DNA from: Bacteroidales bacterium UBA5382
GTDB lineage: Bacteria > Bacteroidota > Bacteroidia > Bacteroidales > Dysgonomonadaceae
Assembly: GCA_002409745.1 (NCBI GenBank)
Contig: DHOU01000031.1
Span: 1-41,998 of the forward strand
Direction of reading: 5' to 3'
DNA: 41,998 nt
Part shown: one piece after another, positions 18,176 to 25,368 of the stretch
How positions within the stretch are numbered: the stretch's first letter is position 1
Layout: every line of letters begins with the position of its first letter
The notes under the pieces: generated by a model
Seen by the model: the letters and a program-made list of their open reading frames with translations, nothing else
What the model was told of the DNA's origin: nothing
Database searches by the model: none
Made by a program: the position numbers and the translations under genes

Positions 18176-18976
18176 TTATCTTTTTAAGATATTTACCACC
18201 AAACTGGCCACGGAGATAAGAATAGACGCTCCCGATATCCATAAGCTCGTCATCGCACCCACTTGGGCATTTTGCGCTTTCACCGTATTCGGTTCCACAT
18301 ATATCACATCGTTTTGCTGTAAATAATAATACGGTGAGAAAATGATATTTCTGTCGTTTAAATTCATCGGAATGATAATCTTGCGTCCTTCCGCATCCTC
18401 GCGAATAATCTTCACGTTATCCCTTTTTCCGTATATGGTCATATCACCAGCCATGGCCAACGCTTCGAACACACTGATTTTTTCGTTCGAAACGGTAAAC
18501 GTATTGGGGCGCAGCACCTCGCCGATAACCGATATCTTGTAATTCACGAAACTCACCGTCACCACCGGGTTTTCTTTCAGATAAGGCGTTAGCAAGCCGC
18601 CGATTTTCTGTTCTGCCTGGCGTTTGGTCAAGCCCTTCAGATCGAGCATTCCCAACACCGGGAAATTAATCTGGCCGTTATTGTCCACCAGATACGTTTG
18701 CAATTGCGGCTGCGAATAGGTGCCCAATCCCGTTGTATGTGCCGGTACCGTCAGGTTGAACGGGTGTACGGATTCGGGATCGGTTGCGCTGATGCTTATG
18801 GTTAATAAATCTTTGGGTAGGATGCGGGCATCGTAAAGAATCGCTTCCTGCTGTGCATATGCTTGAGCCGAAAGTGTATCTGCACCTTGAAGATATGCCA
18901 CGTTCTGCGATGATCGGCATCCTGCCCATCCGATTGTTAACAAACACAAAATAAAAAAACGAATACTTCTTATCAT
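18176..18976 (-). CDS. Wza-like polysaccharide export lipoprotein
   Basis: A 266-residue protein with a lipobox WAGC (Cys20), a poly-export domain (about 45-135, ILPKDLLTISISATDPES and VDNNGQINFPVLGMLDLKGLT) and an SLBB-type domain (about 140-225, ISVIGEVLRPNTFTVSNEKISVFEALAMAGD). A C-terminal hydrophobic helix (about 243-262) would cross the outer membrane as in Wza. It forms the outer-membrane exit channel for capsule or exopolysaccharide and is translationally close to wzc. No glycosyltransferase or polymerase genes lie beside this pair. Confidence 0.92.
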   Translation of the reverse strand: MIRSIRFFILCLLTIGWAGCRSSQNVAYLQGADTLSAQAYAQQEAILYDARILPKDLLTISISATDPESVHPFNLTVPAHTTGLGTYSQPQLQTYLVDNNGQINFPVLGMLDLKGLTKRQAEQKIGGLLTPYLKENPVVTVSFVNYKISVIGEVLRPNTFTVSNEKISVFEALAMAGDMTIYGKRDNVKIIREDAEGRKIIIPMNLNDRNIIFSPYYYLQQNDVIYVEPNTVKAQNAQVGAMTSLWISGASILISVASLVVNILKR

Positions 18977-19141
18977 GAGAATTTTCTTTATCGAGAGAGT
19001 TTATTAAAAAGTAAAAATAGCTTTTTTTTAATCATTAAGCACTATTTTTTTATATTATTCCTTCTAATAAATTGTGTTGCTTTTTTATTTAATGTAGTTG
19101 AGCAGGGAACAAGGATTTTATCACAATTATTGAATCTTTTC
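18977..19141. other. AT-rich intergenic region upstream of wza
   Basis: 165 very AT-rich bases lie between the export pair and the end of the pilus operon, both on the minus strand. It should hold the wza promoter and the 3' end of the pilus transcript. I see no clear TAnnTTTG box and no strong hairpin. Confidence 0.4.
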
Positions 19142-19522
19142 TTAGGGATAAGTGAATCTGGCCACGGTAACGGTTTCGCCTTTGTCGTCGCTTCTTGCGG
19201 CGGAGTAGGTGAACGATGCGGAGGAAGAGAGTCCCAATTCCTTGATTTCGTCTCTCGACAGTTTGGCCGCGGCCTTATCGAAAGCGGCTTTTGCCTGCTT
19301 GTCGGTGTCGGCGTCGTCTTTTCCCGTGAATATTTGGGGCGAGAGGGGTGCGCCTTTTCCTTTCAAATACCCTTCTATGGCGGCCAAATCGCCTAATGAG
19401 CCGTTATAGCTCGATATGCCGAAACTGTAGGCGTTGTCTTTACTGGTGGTTTCTTCGCAGCCGGTGAGCAATAGAAGGCTGCATGCAAAAAGAGATAATA
19501 GTACATGTTTCATTGTTTTCAT
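19142..19522 (-). CDS. Small lipoprotein of unknown function, last gene of the pilus operon
   Basis: A 126-residue protein if started at the ATG at 19522; a longer reading to 19558 overlaps the upstream gene. The signal has a lipobox LLTGC followed by EETTSKDN. The mature part is small and polar, with an Ala/Lys-rich helix (AKAAFDKAAAKLSRDEIKELG) and a C-terminal beta-like stretch. I do not recognise the family. Its position 17 bases after the Lcl-type lipoprotein suggests co-transcription with the fimbrial genes. Confidence 0.6.
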   Translation of the reverse strand: MKTMKHVLLSLFACSLLLLTGCEETTSKDNAYSFGISSYNGSLGDLAAIEGYLKGKGAPLSPQIFTGKDDADTDKQAKAAFDKAAAKLSRDEIKELGLSSSASFTYSAARSDDKGETVTVARFTYP

Positions 19523-19539
19523 TATTGATGGATTTGTTT

Positions 19540-20253
19540 TTAAAAATTGAGTATGCACCGTGCCATGTCGGGACTTGACTCATTGAGATTGGTGGTGTAG
19601 CCATTACTGAAGTTCACTTCCCACGCCAAACTGTTATCGCCTTCCGACGAAGACCAATAATAATTTGTGGTGAACGCGTTGCCTCCGGCTGCTTCCAGCT
19701 TACTGTCAAAGGCTTTACGGGCAGCCGCACGGTTAGGATTATTATAATCCGGCATATTCGAAAAATCATCCCACAGGCTTGTGATTCCGCTATAACCTGC
19801 ATACAGGACTTTCAATTCATTCTTAGCCGGCAGATACCATACACCTGTGGCGGATGCGTTGCTATAGGTCTCGTCTGCCTTGTTTTTGCGGTGTGCCCAG
19901 GCAAACGCCGGATAATGGGAAAACGTATCATCCTGTTTTTTTATTTGCAGAATATTCGTAAGGCCATTGCCGGTATCTGTGGCGCTTGTGGTGGAATAGA
20001 TCGTCGACCAGTGCGCCTTTGTTTCATCCAGACTTACGATTTTGCCGTGGCGGCTGTCTTGCGGATCGATCCAAAAGACGATGCCTGCGGGCGCTGTTCC
20101 GCTTGCTACAACTCCCGGTGAGCGGAAGGTTACATTCGGGTCGGGGTAATAATCCCCCACTTTATATCCGCTCTGCACGTTGTCGTCATCGTGTTTGCAC
20201 GAAGCAATGAGTAAGACGATAAAACCCAATAGGAATAAAATTTTTATTTTCAT
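19540..20253 (-). CDS. Lipoprotein consisting of a single Lcl/DUF1566-like domain
   Basis: A 237-residue lipoprotein (lipobox LIASC, Cys19). From residue 30 it is one domain with KVGDYYPDP, GKIVSLDE, a central GVWYLPAKNELKVLY and a late YYWSSSE, the pattern of Lcl C-terminal/DUF1566 domains, which have a C-type-lectin-like fold and often serve in adhesion. The same order of motifs occurs in the C-terminal part of the fimbrillin encoded just upstream (residues 311-506), so one probably arose from the other. It may be an accessory or tip subunit of the pilus. Function is inferred only from context. Confidence 0.75.
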   Translation of the reverse strand: MKIKILFLLGFIVLLIASCKHDDDNVQSGYKVGDYYPDPNVTFRSPGVVASGTAPAGIVFWIDPQDSRHGKIVSLDETKAHWSTIYSTTSATDTGNGLTNILQIKKQDDTFSHYPAFAWAHRKNKADETYSNASATGVWYLPAKNELKVLYAGYSGITSLWDDFSNMPDYNNPNRAAARKAFDSKLEAAGGNAFTTNYYWSSSEGDNSLAWEVNFSNGYTTNLNESSPDMARCILNF

Positions 20254-20295
20254 ATTCTACCTTATATTAAATGATTCGTATATAATGATATCCTG

Positions 20296-21816
20296 TTAAA
20301 ACTTTTTGATGGCCCGCACGCCAAATGGATAATCTCCCTTTTGCGTCTTAGCTATTTTTGTTTCTTTATTATATACCGTATAACCAATCACACTACTGAT
20401 GATACTAATAAATTTTGCAAAATTCGGATCATGTTCGGTTGACGACCAATAGTATATGGCATTCACGGCACTTCCTCCGGCGTTTGTAAACTTTGTATTC
20501 CATCCGGACGTATCCTGTTTCCATAGATCTATGAATTTCTTTATTTCGTTGATTGCGGGGAGGTACCATTCACCAGTTTCATGATTCTGATTATTCTTTT
20601 TCAAGTAGATCCAATGAAAACCCTGATAATAGTTTTGCAGGTCAGAGTTGGATTTATATTTATTGATGATGCTTTTTGTCGCGGCGGCGCCATCATTTTC
20701 ATCCCTGATTCCGGCGACATCGGCATTTTTCTCATCTTTTTGCAATTTACCCCAACTGACTTCTGTTTTTTCATCCAGACTCACGATCTTGCCATGCACT
20801 CCTCTTTGATCGGTAATCTGGAATACAATCCCTTCTGCGGTTTGGGGGTTGTCCGGATCGGGATAATAGTCGCCTACTTTATACGCTCTCTGCGCCGTCC
20901 CCGTTGTCGGCGCATCGCTCGTTCCTGCCCAAATAGCGATGCCGCTCGAACTTACCGTAATACCCGTTTTGCTTACCGTAATATCGTATAGGTGATTCTT
21001 GCCCGGTTGAAAGGTTGTCGGTGAAGAGAAATTCCACTCGAATTTACCGGCGCCAGCCTTTAGTGTAATGATCAGTCTCGCGCCCGTTACATTCTCTTGC
21101 GGTATCACAATAGTCGAACTGCTCCATCCATCCGTTGCGGTGTTAGCGGTTACTGTTTGTCCGCTGTTGGTCGCTGTAAGCACACCATTTGTCAAATTCA
21201 TATCGGCTGTAGTAGCGATATTGGTTACCCGAACGGTTGCACCGGTCAGATCCGGAGAACCATCGCCGGACGTCAGCGTGAAACTTAGTTTGCTCAGCAC
21301 GTGCTTGAACTGCAACTCCACCGCACCGCTGTTTTTATTTTTTGACGTGGCATTGTTGCTGTACAATACGTCGATAGCCGCAGGAGTTGACTGGTTACTG
21401 ATATCGACGGGATACGTATAACCTGTCAGCGGTGAATTATACGGATAATACGCGATAAAGTCTACCTTGTCGCCGTTTTGCGGATAATAGATCGTATTGG
21501 CGCTGCTAACGGGCAAGAAGCTACTGATGGCTGATGATCCGTTGTCGGCTTTGTATGCTATATTATCAGCTCCTTCGGCGATGGTTGTAGCGGATAATGG
21601 TTGTGCCTGTTTCACCATAAAAACACCCGCTTGATCGCCTGTTATCCATTCGTTGCCTCCATTAGTAGTGCGGGTATGGGATATATTGCCCGACCGGAAC
21701 TCCACGGCAACGAGACCCGTGTCGACGCCCACATCGTAGTCGCTGTCGCAGGAAGCGAAAAACAATCCGCTTCCTACCAGCAGCAATATAATATTATATA
21801 TAAACTTTAGCCTCAT
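20296..21816 (-). CDS. Fimbrillin family protein with C-terminal Lcl/DUF1566-like domain
   Basis: A 506-residue lipoprotein (lipobox FFASC, Cys23). Residues 24-300 are a fimbrillin/Mfa-like region: a Thr-Arg site at Arg49, then WITGDQAGVFMVK, YYPQNGDKVDFIAYYPY and FKHVLSKLSFTL, all features shared with the next two genes. From 311 it carries an extra domain with KVGDYYPDP, GKIVSLDE, EWYLPAINEIKK and YYWSSTE. Such a two-domain subunit could be the adhesin at the pilus tip. In type V pili the lipoprotein precursor is cut after a conserved Arg near the N-terminus before strand exchange; Arg49 is a candidate. Confidence 0.85.
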   Translation of the reverse strand: MRLKFIYNIILLLVGSGLFFASCDSDYDVGVDTGLVAVEFRSGNISHTRTTNGGNEWITGDQAGVFMVKQAQPLSATTIAEGADNIAYKADNGSSAISSFLPVSSANTIYYPQNGDKVDFIAYYPYNSPLTGYTYPVDISNQSTPAAIDVLYSNNATSKNKNSGAVELQFKHVLSKLSFTLTSGDGSPDLTGATVRVTNIATTADMNLTNGVLTATNSGQTVTANTATDGWSSSTIVIPQENVTGARLIITLKAGAGKFEWNFSSPTTFQPGKNHLYDITVSKTGITVSSSGIAIWAGTSDAPTTGTAQRAYKVGDYYPDPDNPQTAEGIVFQITDQRGVHGKIVSLDEKTEVSWGKLQKDEKNADVAGIRDENDGAAATKSIINKYKSNSDLQNYYQGFHWIYLKKNNQNHETGEWYLPAINEIKKFIDLWKQDTSGWNTKFTNAGGSAVNAIYYWSSTEHDPNFAKFISIISSVIGYTVYNKETKIAKTQKGDYPFGVRAIKKF

Positions 21817-21829
21817 AAATAAGTCATTT

Positions 21830-22768
21830 TTATTTCGCAGTGCCTTGGATTGCTCCTACCGGCTCCCACGGTTCGATTTTTCCTGTTGCCTTGACTTTAT
21901 TTTTCGTAAGCGTAATATTGAAGGTGTATTTCTTTCCGCTCTCGAATTCTTTGATTTCGGCGATATTGTCCAGCATCTTCCACGTATAAGTGTTGCCGCC
22001 TAGGGTAAATTCCACCAAATAGGTGTCATCTATATCGTTAAATATATTGGGTGCGATAATCGCTTCGAATGTATTGTTCCCTGCATTGTAAGGGATTAAT
22101 GCTTCTCCTAAGGTCAATCCTTCACCTTCGGCTTTACCTGTCTCGAAGTTGAAAATACAGGTCGTATTGACGCCTTTTATCTTTACTTCCAATCCTTGCA
22201 GGTCATCGGTCACTCCGTCGCCTTTAAGTACATTCAATACCAGTTTCGACAAAATATGATTGAACACGAGATTCACGGGCTGATTGTTTTCCTTATTAAA
22301 GCTCTTGCCGTCGTTATCGGCGCGCGCATACATAAAATCAATGGCCGACTGGTTCGTTTGATCGGTCAGGCTTATTTCATACAATTCATCCGGAAAGGGT
22401 TCTTTGTTATTTTTGTCATACGGATGATAAGCGACAAAATCGACTTTGGTATCGATATCCACCGGATAGTAGATAGGAGTCGTGGAAGTGAAAGTAGCCG
22501 ATTTCCCTATCGATGTGGTTGTATAAAGAATGTTTTCTGCTTTTTCAGCTATTTCTGAGGTCGCATTCTTCACCATAAAAATACCAATGCTTTCGTTTCC
22601 ATCCCACTCGTCTCCCTTAGTGCCTCCTACGCGGGTTTGTACGCCCGATATGCCCGAGGCGAAATGCACGCGCCCGTCGTTTACCTCGGGTGCCGGTTCA
22701 TCCTGGTTGCAGGACGTGAATACAAATAACGCCGAAACGGCTAAAGCGAATAATTTTTTTGTTGTCAT
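21830..22768 (-). CDS. Fimbrillin family lipoprotein (Mfa-like)
   Basis: A 312-residue lipoprotein (lipobox VFTSC, Cys20). It has the fimbrillin marks: a Thr-Arg site (Arg46), a DEWDGNESIGIFMVK block, YYPVDIDTKVDFVAYHPY and FNHILSKLVLNVL. The C-terminal part (YTFNITLTKNKVKATGKIEPW) gives the final strands typical of the family. It is a pilin or accessory subunit of the type V pilus. The stop is 13 bases before the next gene, so the cluster is tightly packed. Confidence 0.87.
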   Translation of the reverse strand: MTTKKLFALAVSALFVFTSCNQDEPAPEVNDGRVHFASGISGVQTRVGGTKGDEWDGNESIGIFMVKNATSEIAEKAENILYTTTSIGKSATFTSTTPIYYPVDIDTKVDFVAYHPYDKNNKEPFPDELYEISLTDQTNQSAIDFMYARADNDGKSFNKENNQPVNLVFNHILSKLVLNVLKGDGVTDDLQGLEVKIKGVNTTCIFNFETGKAEGEGLTLGEALIPYNAGNNTFEAIIAPNIFNDIDDTYLVEFTLGGNTYTWKMLDNIAEIKEFESGKKYTFNITLTKNKVKATGKIEPWEPVGAIQGTAK

Positions 22769-22826
22769 AATCTGTTTTATTGGAAGAGTTTATTAATTAT
22801 TTTGTTTGTATATGCTTCTATGTATA

Positions 22827-23663
22827 CTATGGTTGAGTTGTTGTGTATTTTTTTATATTTCCGCTGGTAAGCGTCACATTTGTTGCGGGAGTGACCGTGT
22901 AATTCCTACTATTCTTTGTCCATACAAAGCGAATGTCCATGGTTTGCGGAGGCACTAATGCCCAGCGAAAGAAGGTAAGATTAATAGTATGCCTTCGCCA
23001 CATTTGAATCGTATTCTTTGTGCTTCCGGGTGTGATGCTTTGATCTGCCAAATTTATAGTACAATCTGTGATCACATTCAATAAATTTACTGCTGGTGGG
23101 GTGCTCTCATTATCATATATGGCTATTTGTATCATAGCCAAAGCATGCGAAAATGGCAAAACTACAGAATTATCACTTTTAGAAACATTCTCAAGTTTAG
23201 CCCATAAGAAATCATTTTTCTTATAATACTCACCACTATTAGACGCTTGATCTATCGGTACATTGAAAGCATAAGCATTTGGGTTGGTCATGCCGGCATC
23301 GTAAGGGTAATAGGCATAGAAACTCAGCTTGTCGCCATCATTGGGATAATACAGTGAGGTGGATGCAGTCCATGCGCCGCCGCCGTACGTCAACGCCATA
23401 TTGTCGACCCAGTTGCCGGAGGCTTTTAATCCCCCATTGCCTTTCACGATATATACGCCTACTTTATCGCCTGTTTCCCACGAACTGGTGAAGTCGGTAG
23501 CCGTGGCCACCCTCGTCGTAGCACCTTCATCACCAGCAAGCAGCATGTCGAAAACAATTTCTTGAGAGGTTGTATCCACGGGCAGCTCGTCGTTTTTGTC
23601 ACAGCCGGCCAGCCACACGAGGGGCAGCGCTGCGAGGATATATAGTATTCGTTGTATGTTCAT
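22827..23663 (-). CDS. Fimbrillin family lipoprotein
   Basis: A 278-residue lipoprotein (lipobox WLAGC, Cys21). The pattern repeats: Thr-Arg site at Arg51, SSWETGDKVGVYIVK, YYPNDGDKLSFYAYYPY and PFSHALAMIQIAIYD. It is shorter than its neighbours and has a distinct C-terminus (TLTSGNIKKYTTTQP). It is probably a structural or accessory pilin. Its place as first of the three fimbrillin genes, right after the anchor-like gene, matches type V pilus operons in which the anchor is followed by stalk and tip subunits. Confidence 0.83.
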   Translation of the reverse strand: MNIQRILYILAALPLVWLAGCDKNDELPVDTTSQEIVFDMLLAGDEGATTRVATATDFTSSWETGDKVGVYIVKGNGGLKASGNWVDNMALTYGGGAWTASTSLYYPNDGDKLSFYAYYPYDAGMTNPNAYAFNVPIDQASNSGEYYKKNDFLWAKLENVSKSDNSVVLPFSHALAMIQIAIYDNESTPPAVNLLNVITDCTINLADQSITPGSTKNTIQMWRRHTINLTFFRWALVPPQTMDIRFVWTKNSRNYTVTPATNVTLTSGNIKKYTTTQP

Positions 23664-23702
23664 ACGTCTATTATTTTATATCGTTTGGCTTATTCTTTTG
23701 TC

Positions 23703-24539
23703 TTACCATGCCGTTCCCCCGGAAGTTTCCACATTTTTCCATCCGCTGATGGAGGCGGTCATTCCGCTTTCTATCGGGGTGTGTATGTCGGCCGTGAGTT
23801 TGGTGCCGAGATGCTTGTCGCTGTTAAATCCTTTCAACAGTTCCGAGAGGTCGATAGCGCCCGTATGCATCTCCCGTCCGTCGGAAAACAGAATACGCAG
23901 CGAGAGGTGTTGTGTGCCGGTGATGCCTATCAGCCGTACATTGGCGCGGAGCTTATCGCCCGTGCGGGTAAAGGCGGGCTGCACATTCAGATGGTCGCCC
24001 GAAAGTGTGCGCGTACGGATATCCAGGTTGTTGGCTATCCCGGTGAGTTGTGCTTCCACACGCGTTATACGCTCCGGATTGCCTTCGGTGATGGTCAGTT
24101 CCATTTCGAGCAGGCGTACCTGCTGTTCCATGGCGGCCGTCACCGTGTGCTTTTCGAATATTTCGTACGAAACCTCCGTTACGGCGGTAAAAAGCCATCC
24201 CGGCAACGGTTCCACCGAGCCGTCTTTTGTACTCACCGTGGCATTCGAGCCTTGCAGCGTGATATGCTCCGCCGTGTTGTAAATAACGATCGGATACGTT
24301 CCCGTTTCCAACTCCGGCAAGTTGTTTTCGGACTCTTTGAAGGTGAGTGTCCGGCCGTCGATGTCAACGGAATACTCGGCCGGGATGTCGATGCCGGTGC
24401 CCCGTAGGGTCCAGTCGGTGTGCAACGAAGCGGTCGACGTCGTCGGCAGGTCTTTTAAAGGAATTTTCGCGCAGGCCCCTTGCAGCAGTAAGGCAAGAAG
24501 AACGAAGGCATACAGCGCGTTTTTATAGAATGAGTTCAT
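23703..24539 (-). CDS. FimB/Mfa2-like fimbrial anchor lipoprotein (tentative)
   Basis: A 278-residue lipoprotein (lipobox LQGAC, Cys23). The mature protein is rich in beta-type sequence in two halves: HTDWTLRGTGIDIPAEYSVDI then a long second domain with VTEVSYEIFEKHTVTAAM and RLLEMELTITEG. Such two-domain lipoproteins placed between DUF3575 and the fimbrillins act as membrane anchors or length regulators of type V pili (FimB/Mfa2, or DUF5119 relatives). Which subfamily applies cannot be settled without an alignment. Confidence 0.65.
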   Translation of the reverse strand: MNSFYKNALYAFVLLALLLQGACAKIPLKDLPTTSTASLHTDWTLRGTGIDIPAEYSVDIDGRTLTFKESENNLPELETGTYPIVIYNTAEHITLQGSNATVSTKDGSVEPLPGWLFTAVTEVSYEIFEKHTVTAAMEQQVRLLEMELTITEGNPERITRVEAQLTGIANNLDIRTRTLSGDHLNVQPAFTRTGDKLRANVRLIGITGTQHLSLRILFSDGREMHTGAIDLSELLKGFNSDKHLGTKLTADIHTPIESGMTASISGWKNVETSGGTAW

Positions 24540-24582
24540 TTTTTATAGATTAAGAGTTTGTTTTGCGAATAAAACAGTCCGG

Positions 24583-25176
24583 TCAATTTATTTTCCATAC
24601 GAGGGCGATGGTGGCCCCAACAGGCCCCCAGTAATTCCGCTCTTTGAGCGATTCCTGACGGTAATAGGTATTCTCGACCGACATATATTTCTCTCTGTTA
24701 TAGAGGTGTAGATACCCGAGGGTAATGCCGGTATCGACCAACAGGTTTTTGTTGCAATACCATTGTTTGCCGAGTGCAAGACCGCCTCCCTGATAGTTTC
24801 CCTGCCGTCCGGAATAATTATACTCGCCGATGATATAGGCCGCTCCGCCGTAAAACGCTTTTTGTGCGCCCGTATAAAGACGTAGTTGAGGCGATACATG
24901 CCATAGCCTCCAAAATAGTTTGTTCTTGCCTGCATCGAAGTGGGTGAACGCTCCGTCTACCAATAGCCCGACCGATTCCGTGGGTTTGTATTCCACACCC
25001 GCATTGGCTATAAGAAAGGTCCAAGGCAACACATGGGTGCGCAGGCTGACGCTGCCCTTGGAAAAGGCCGGCATGGTGTTGCCTTCGGGGTGGTTGTTGG
25101 CTTCGTTTTGCGCCGAAGCTGTATGGAAACAGAGCAGTAACCCTAAAAAAATAGGTAATACCGGATAGATTTTCAT
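24583..25176 (-). CDS. DUF3575 family outer-membrane protein, first gene of the pilus operon
   Basis: A 197-residue exported protein with a cleavable signal (FHTASAQ). The mature part alternates short beta strands with aromatic residues (SVSLRTHVLPWTFLIANAGVEY, KAFYGGAAYIIGEYNYSG, LGKQWYCNKNLLVDTGITLG) and ends in ATIALVWKIN, as in small 8-strand outer-membrane barrels. DUF3575 proteins are commonly found at the head of fimbrillin loci in Bacteroidales. It is the first gene after the divergent promoter region, 43 bases upstream of the anchor-like gene. Confidence 0.8.
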   Translation of the reverse strand: MKIYPVLPIFLGLLLCFHTASAQNEANNHPEGNTMPAFSKGSVSLRTHVLPWTFLIANAGVEYKPTESVGLLVDGAFTHFDAGKNKLFWRLWHVSPQLRLYTGAQKAFYGGAAYIIGEYNYSGRQGNYQGGGLALGKQWYCNKNLLVDTGITLGYLHLYNREKYMSVENTYYRQESLKERNYWGPVGATIALVWKIN

Positions 25177-25215
25177 GCTGTTTATACTCTAATTGATTTT
25201 TATCTTTAACCGCTG

Positions 25216-25223
25216 CAAACATA
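25216..25223 (-). promoter_or_regulatory. Promoter -7 box of the pilus operon
   Basis: The minus strand reads TATGTTTG, an exact TAnnTTTG match, 40 bases before the DUF3575 start codon. No TTTG lies at the best -33 distance (nearest is 26 bases upstream, inside the first direct repeat). A weak -33 region fits a promoter that needs an activator. Confidence 0.6.
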
Positions 25224-25244
25224 AGGGGAAAACCTTGAACATCG

Positions 25245-25283
25245 TGTGACAAATCGTCTTTTGTTGTGACAAATCGCTTTTGT
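25245..25283. repeat. Tandem direct repeat, likely operator of the pilus locus
   Basis: Two adjoining copies of TGTGACAAATCG followed by a CTTTTGT tail occupy 25245-25264 and 25265-25283; the second copy lacks one T and otherwise matches. They lie just upstream of the pilus -7 box and between it and the -7 box of the divergent AraC-type regulator. AraC-family proteins usually bind tandem direct repeats of about 17-21 bp next to the core promoter, so this is the natural binding site for the neighbouring regulator. Confidence 0.65.
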
Positions 25284-25298
25284 TATCCGTTTTTTACA

Positions 25299-25306
25299 TA
25301 TATTTG
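25299..25306 (+). promoter_or_regulatory. Promoter -7 box of the TPR-AraC regulator gene
   Basis: TATATTTG on the plus strand, 62 bases before the ATG at 25369, matches TAnnTTTG. With the oppositely directed box at 25216-25223 it makes a divergent promoter pair that flanks the direct repeats. Confidence 0.55.
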
Positions 25307-25368
25307 CTTTCGATTTTGGATGGGTCGGAATAACCTTCCCCTTTTTTATACCTCATAAGTGGCAAGAC

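Noticed and set aside
15791..18976. A complete capsule biosynthesis locus
   Set aside because: Only the export pair is present; no glycosyltransferase, flippase or polymerase genes flank it.
23652..24407. 251-codon plus-strand frame opposite the anchor-like lipoprotein
   Set aside because: No family features, and the minus-strand frame has a lipoprotein signal and operon context.
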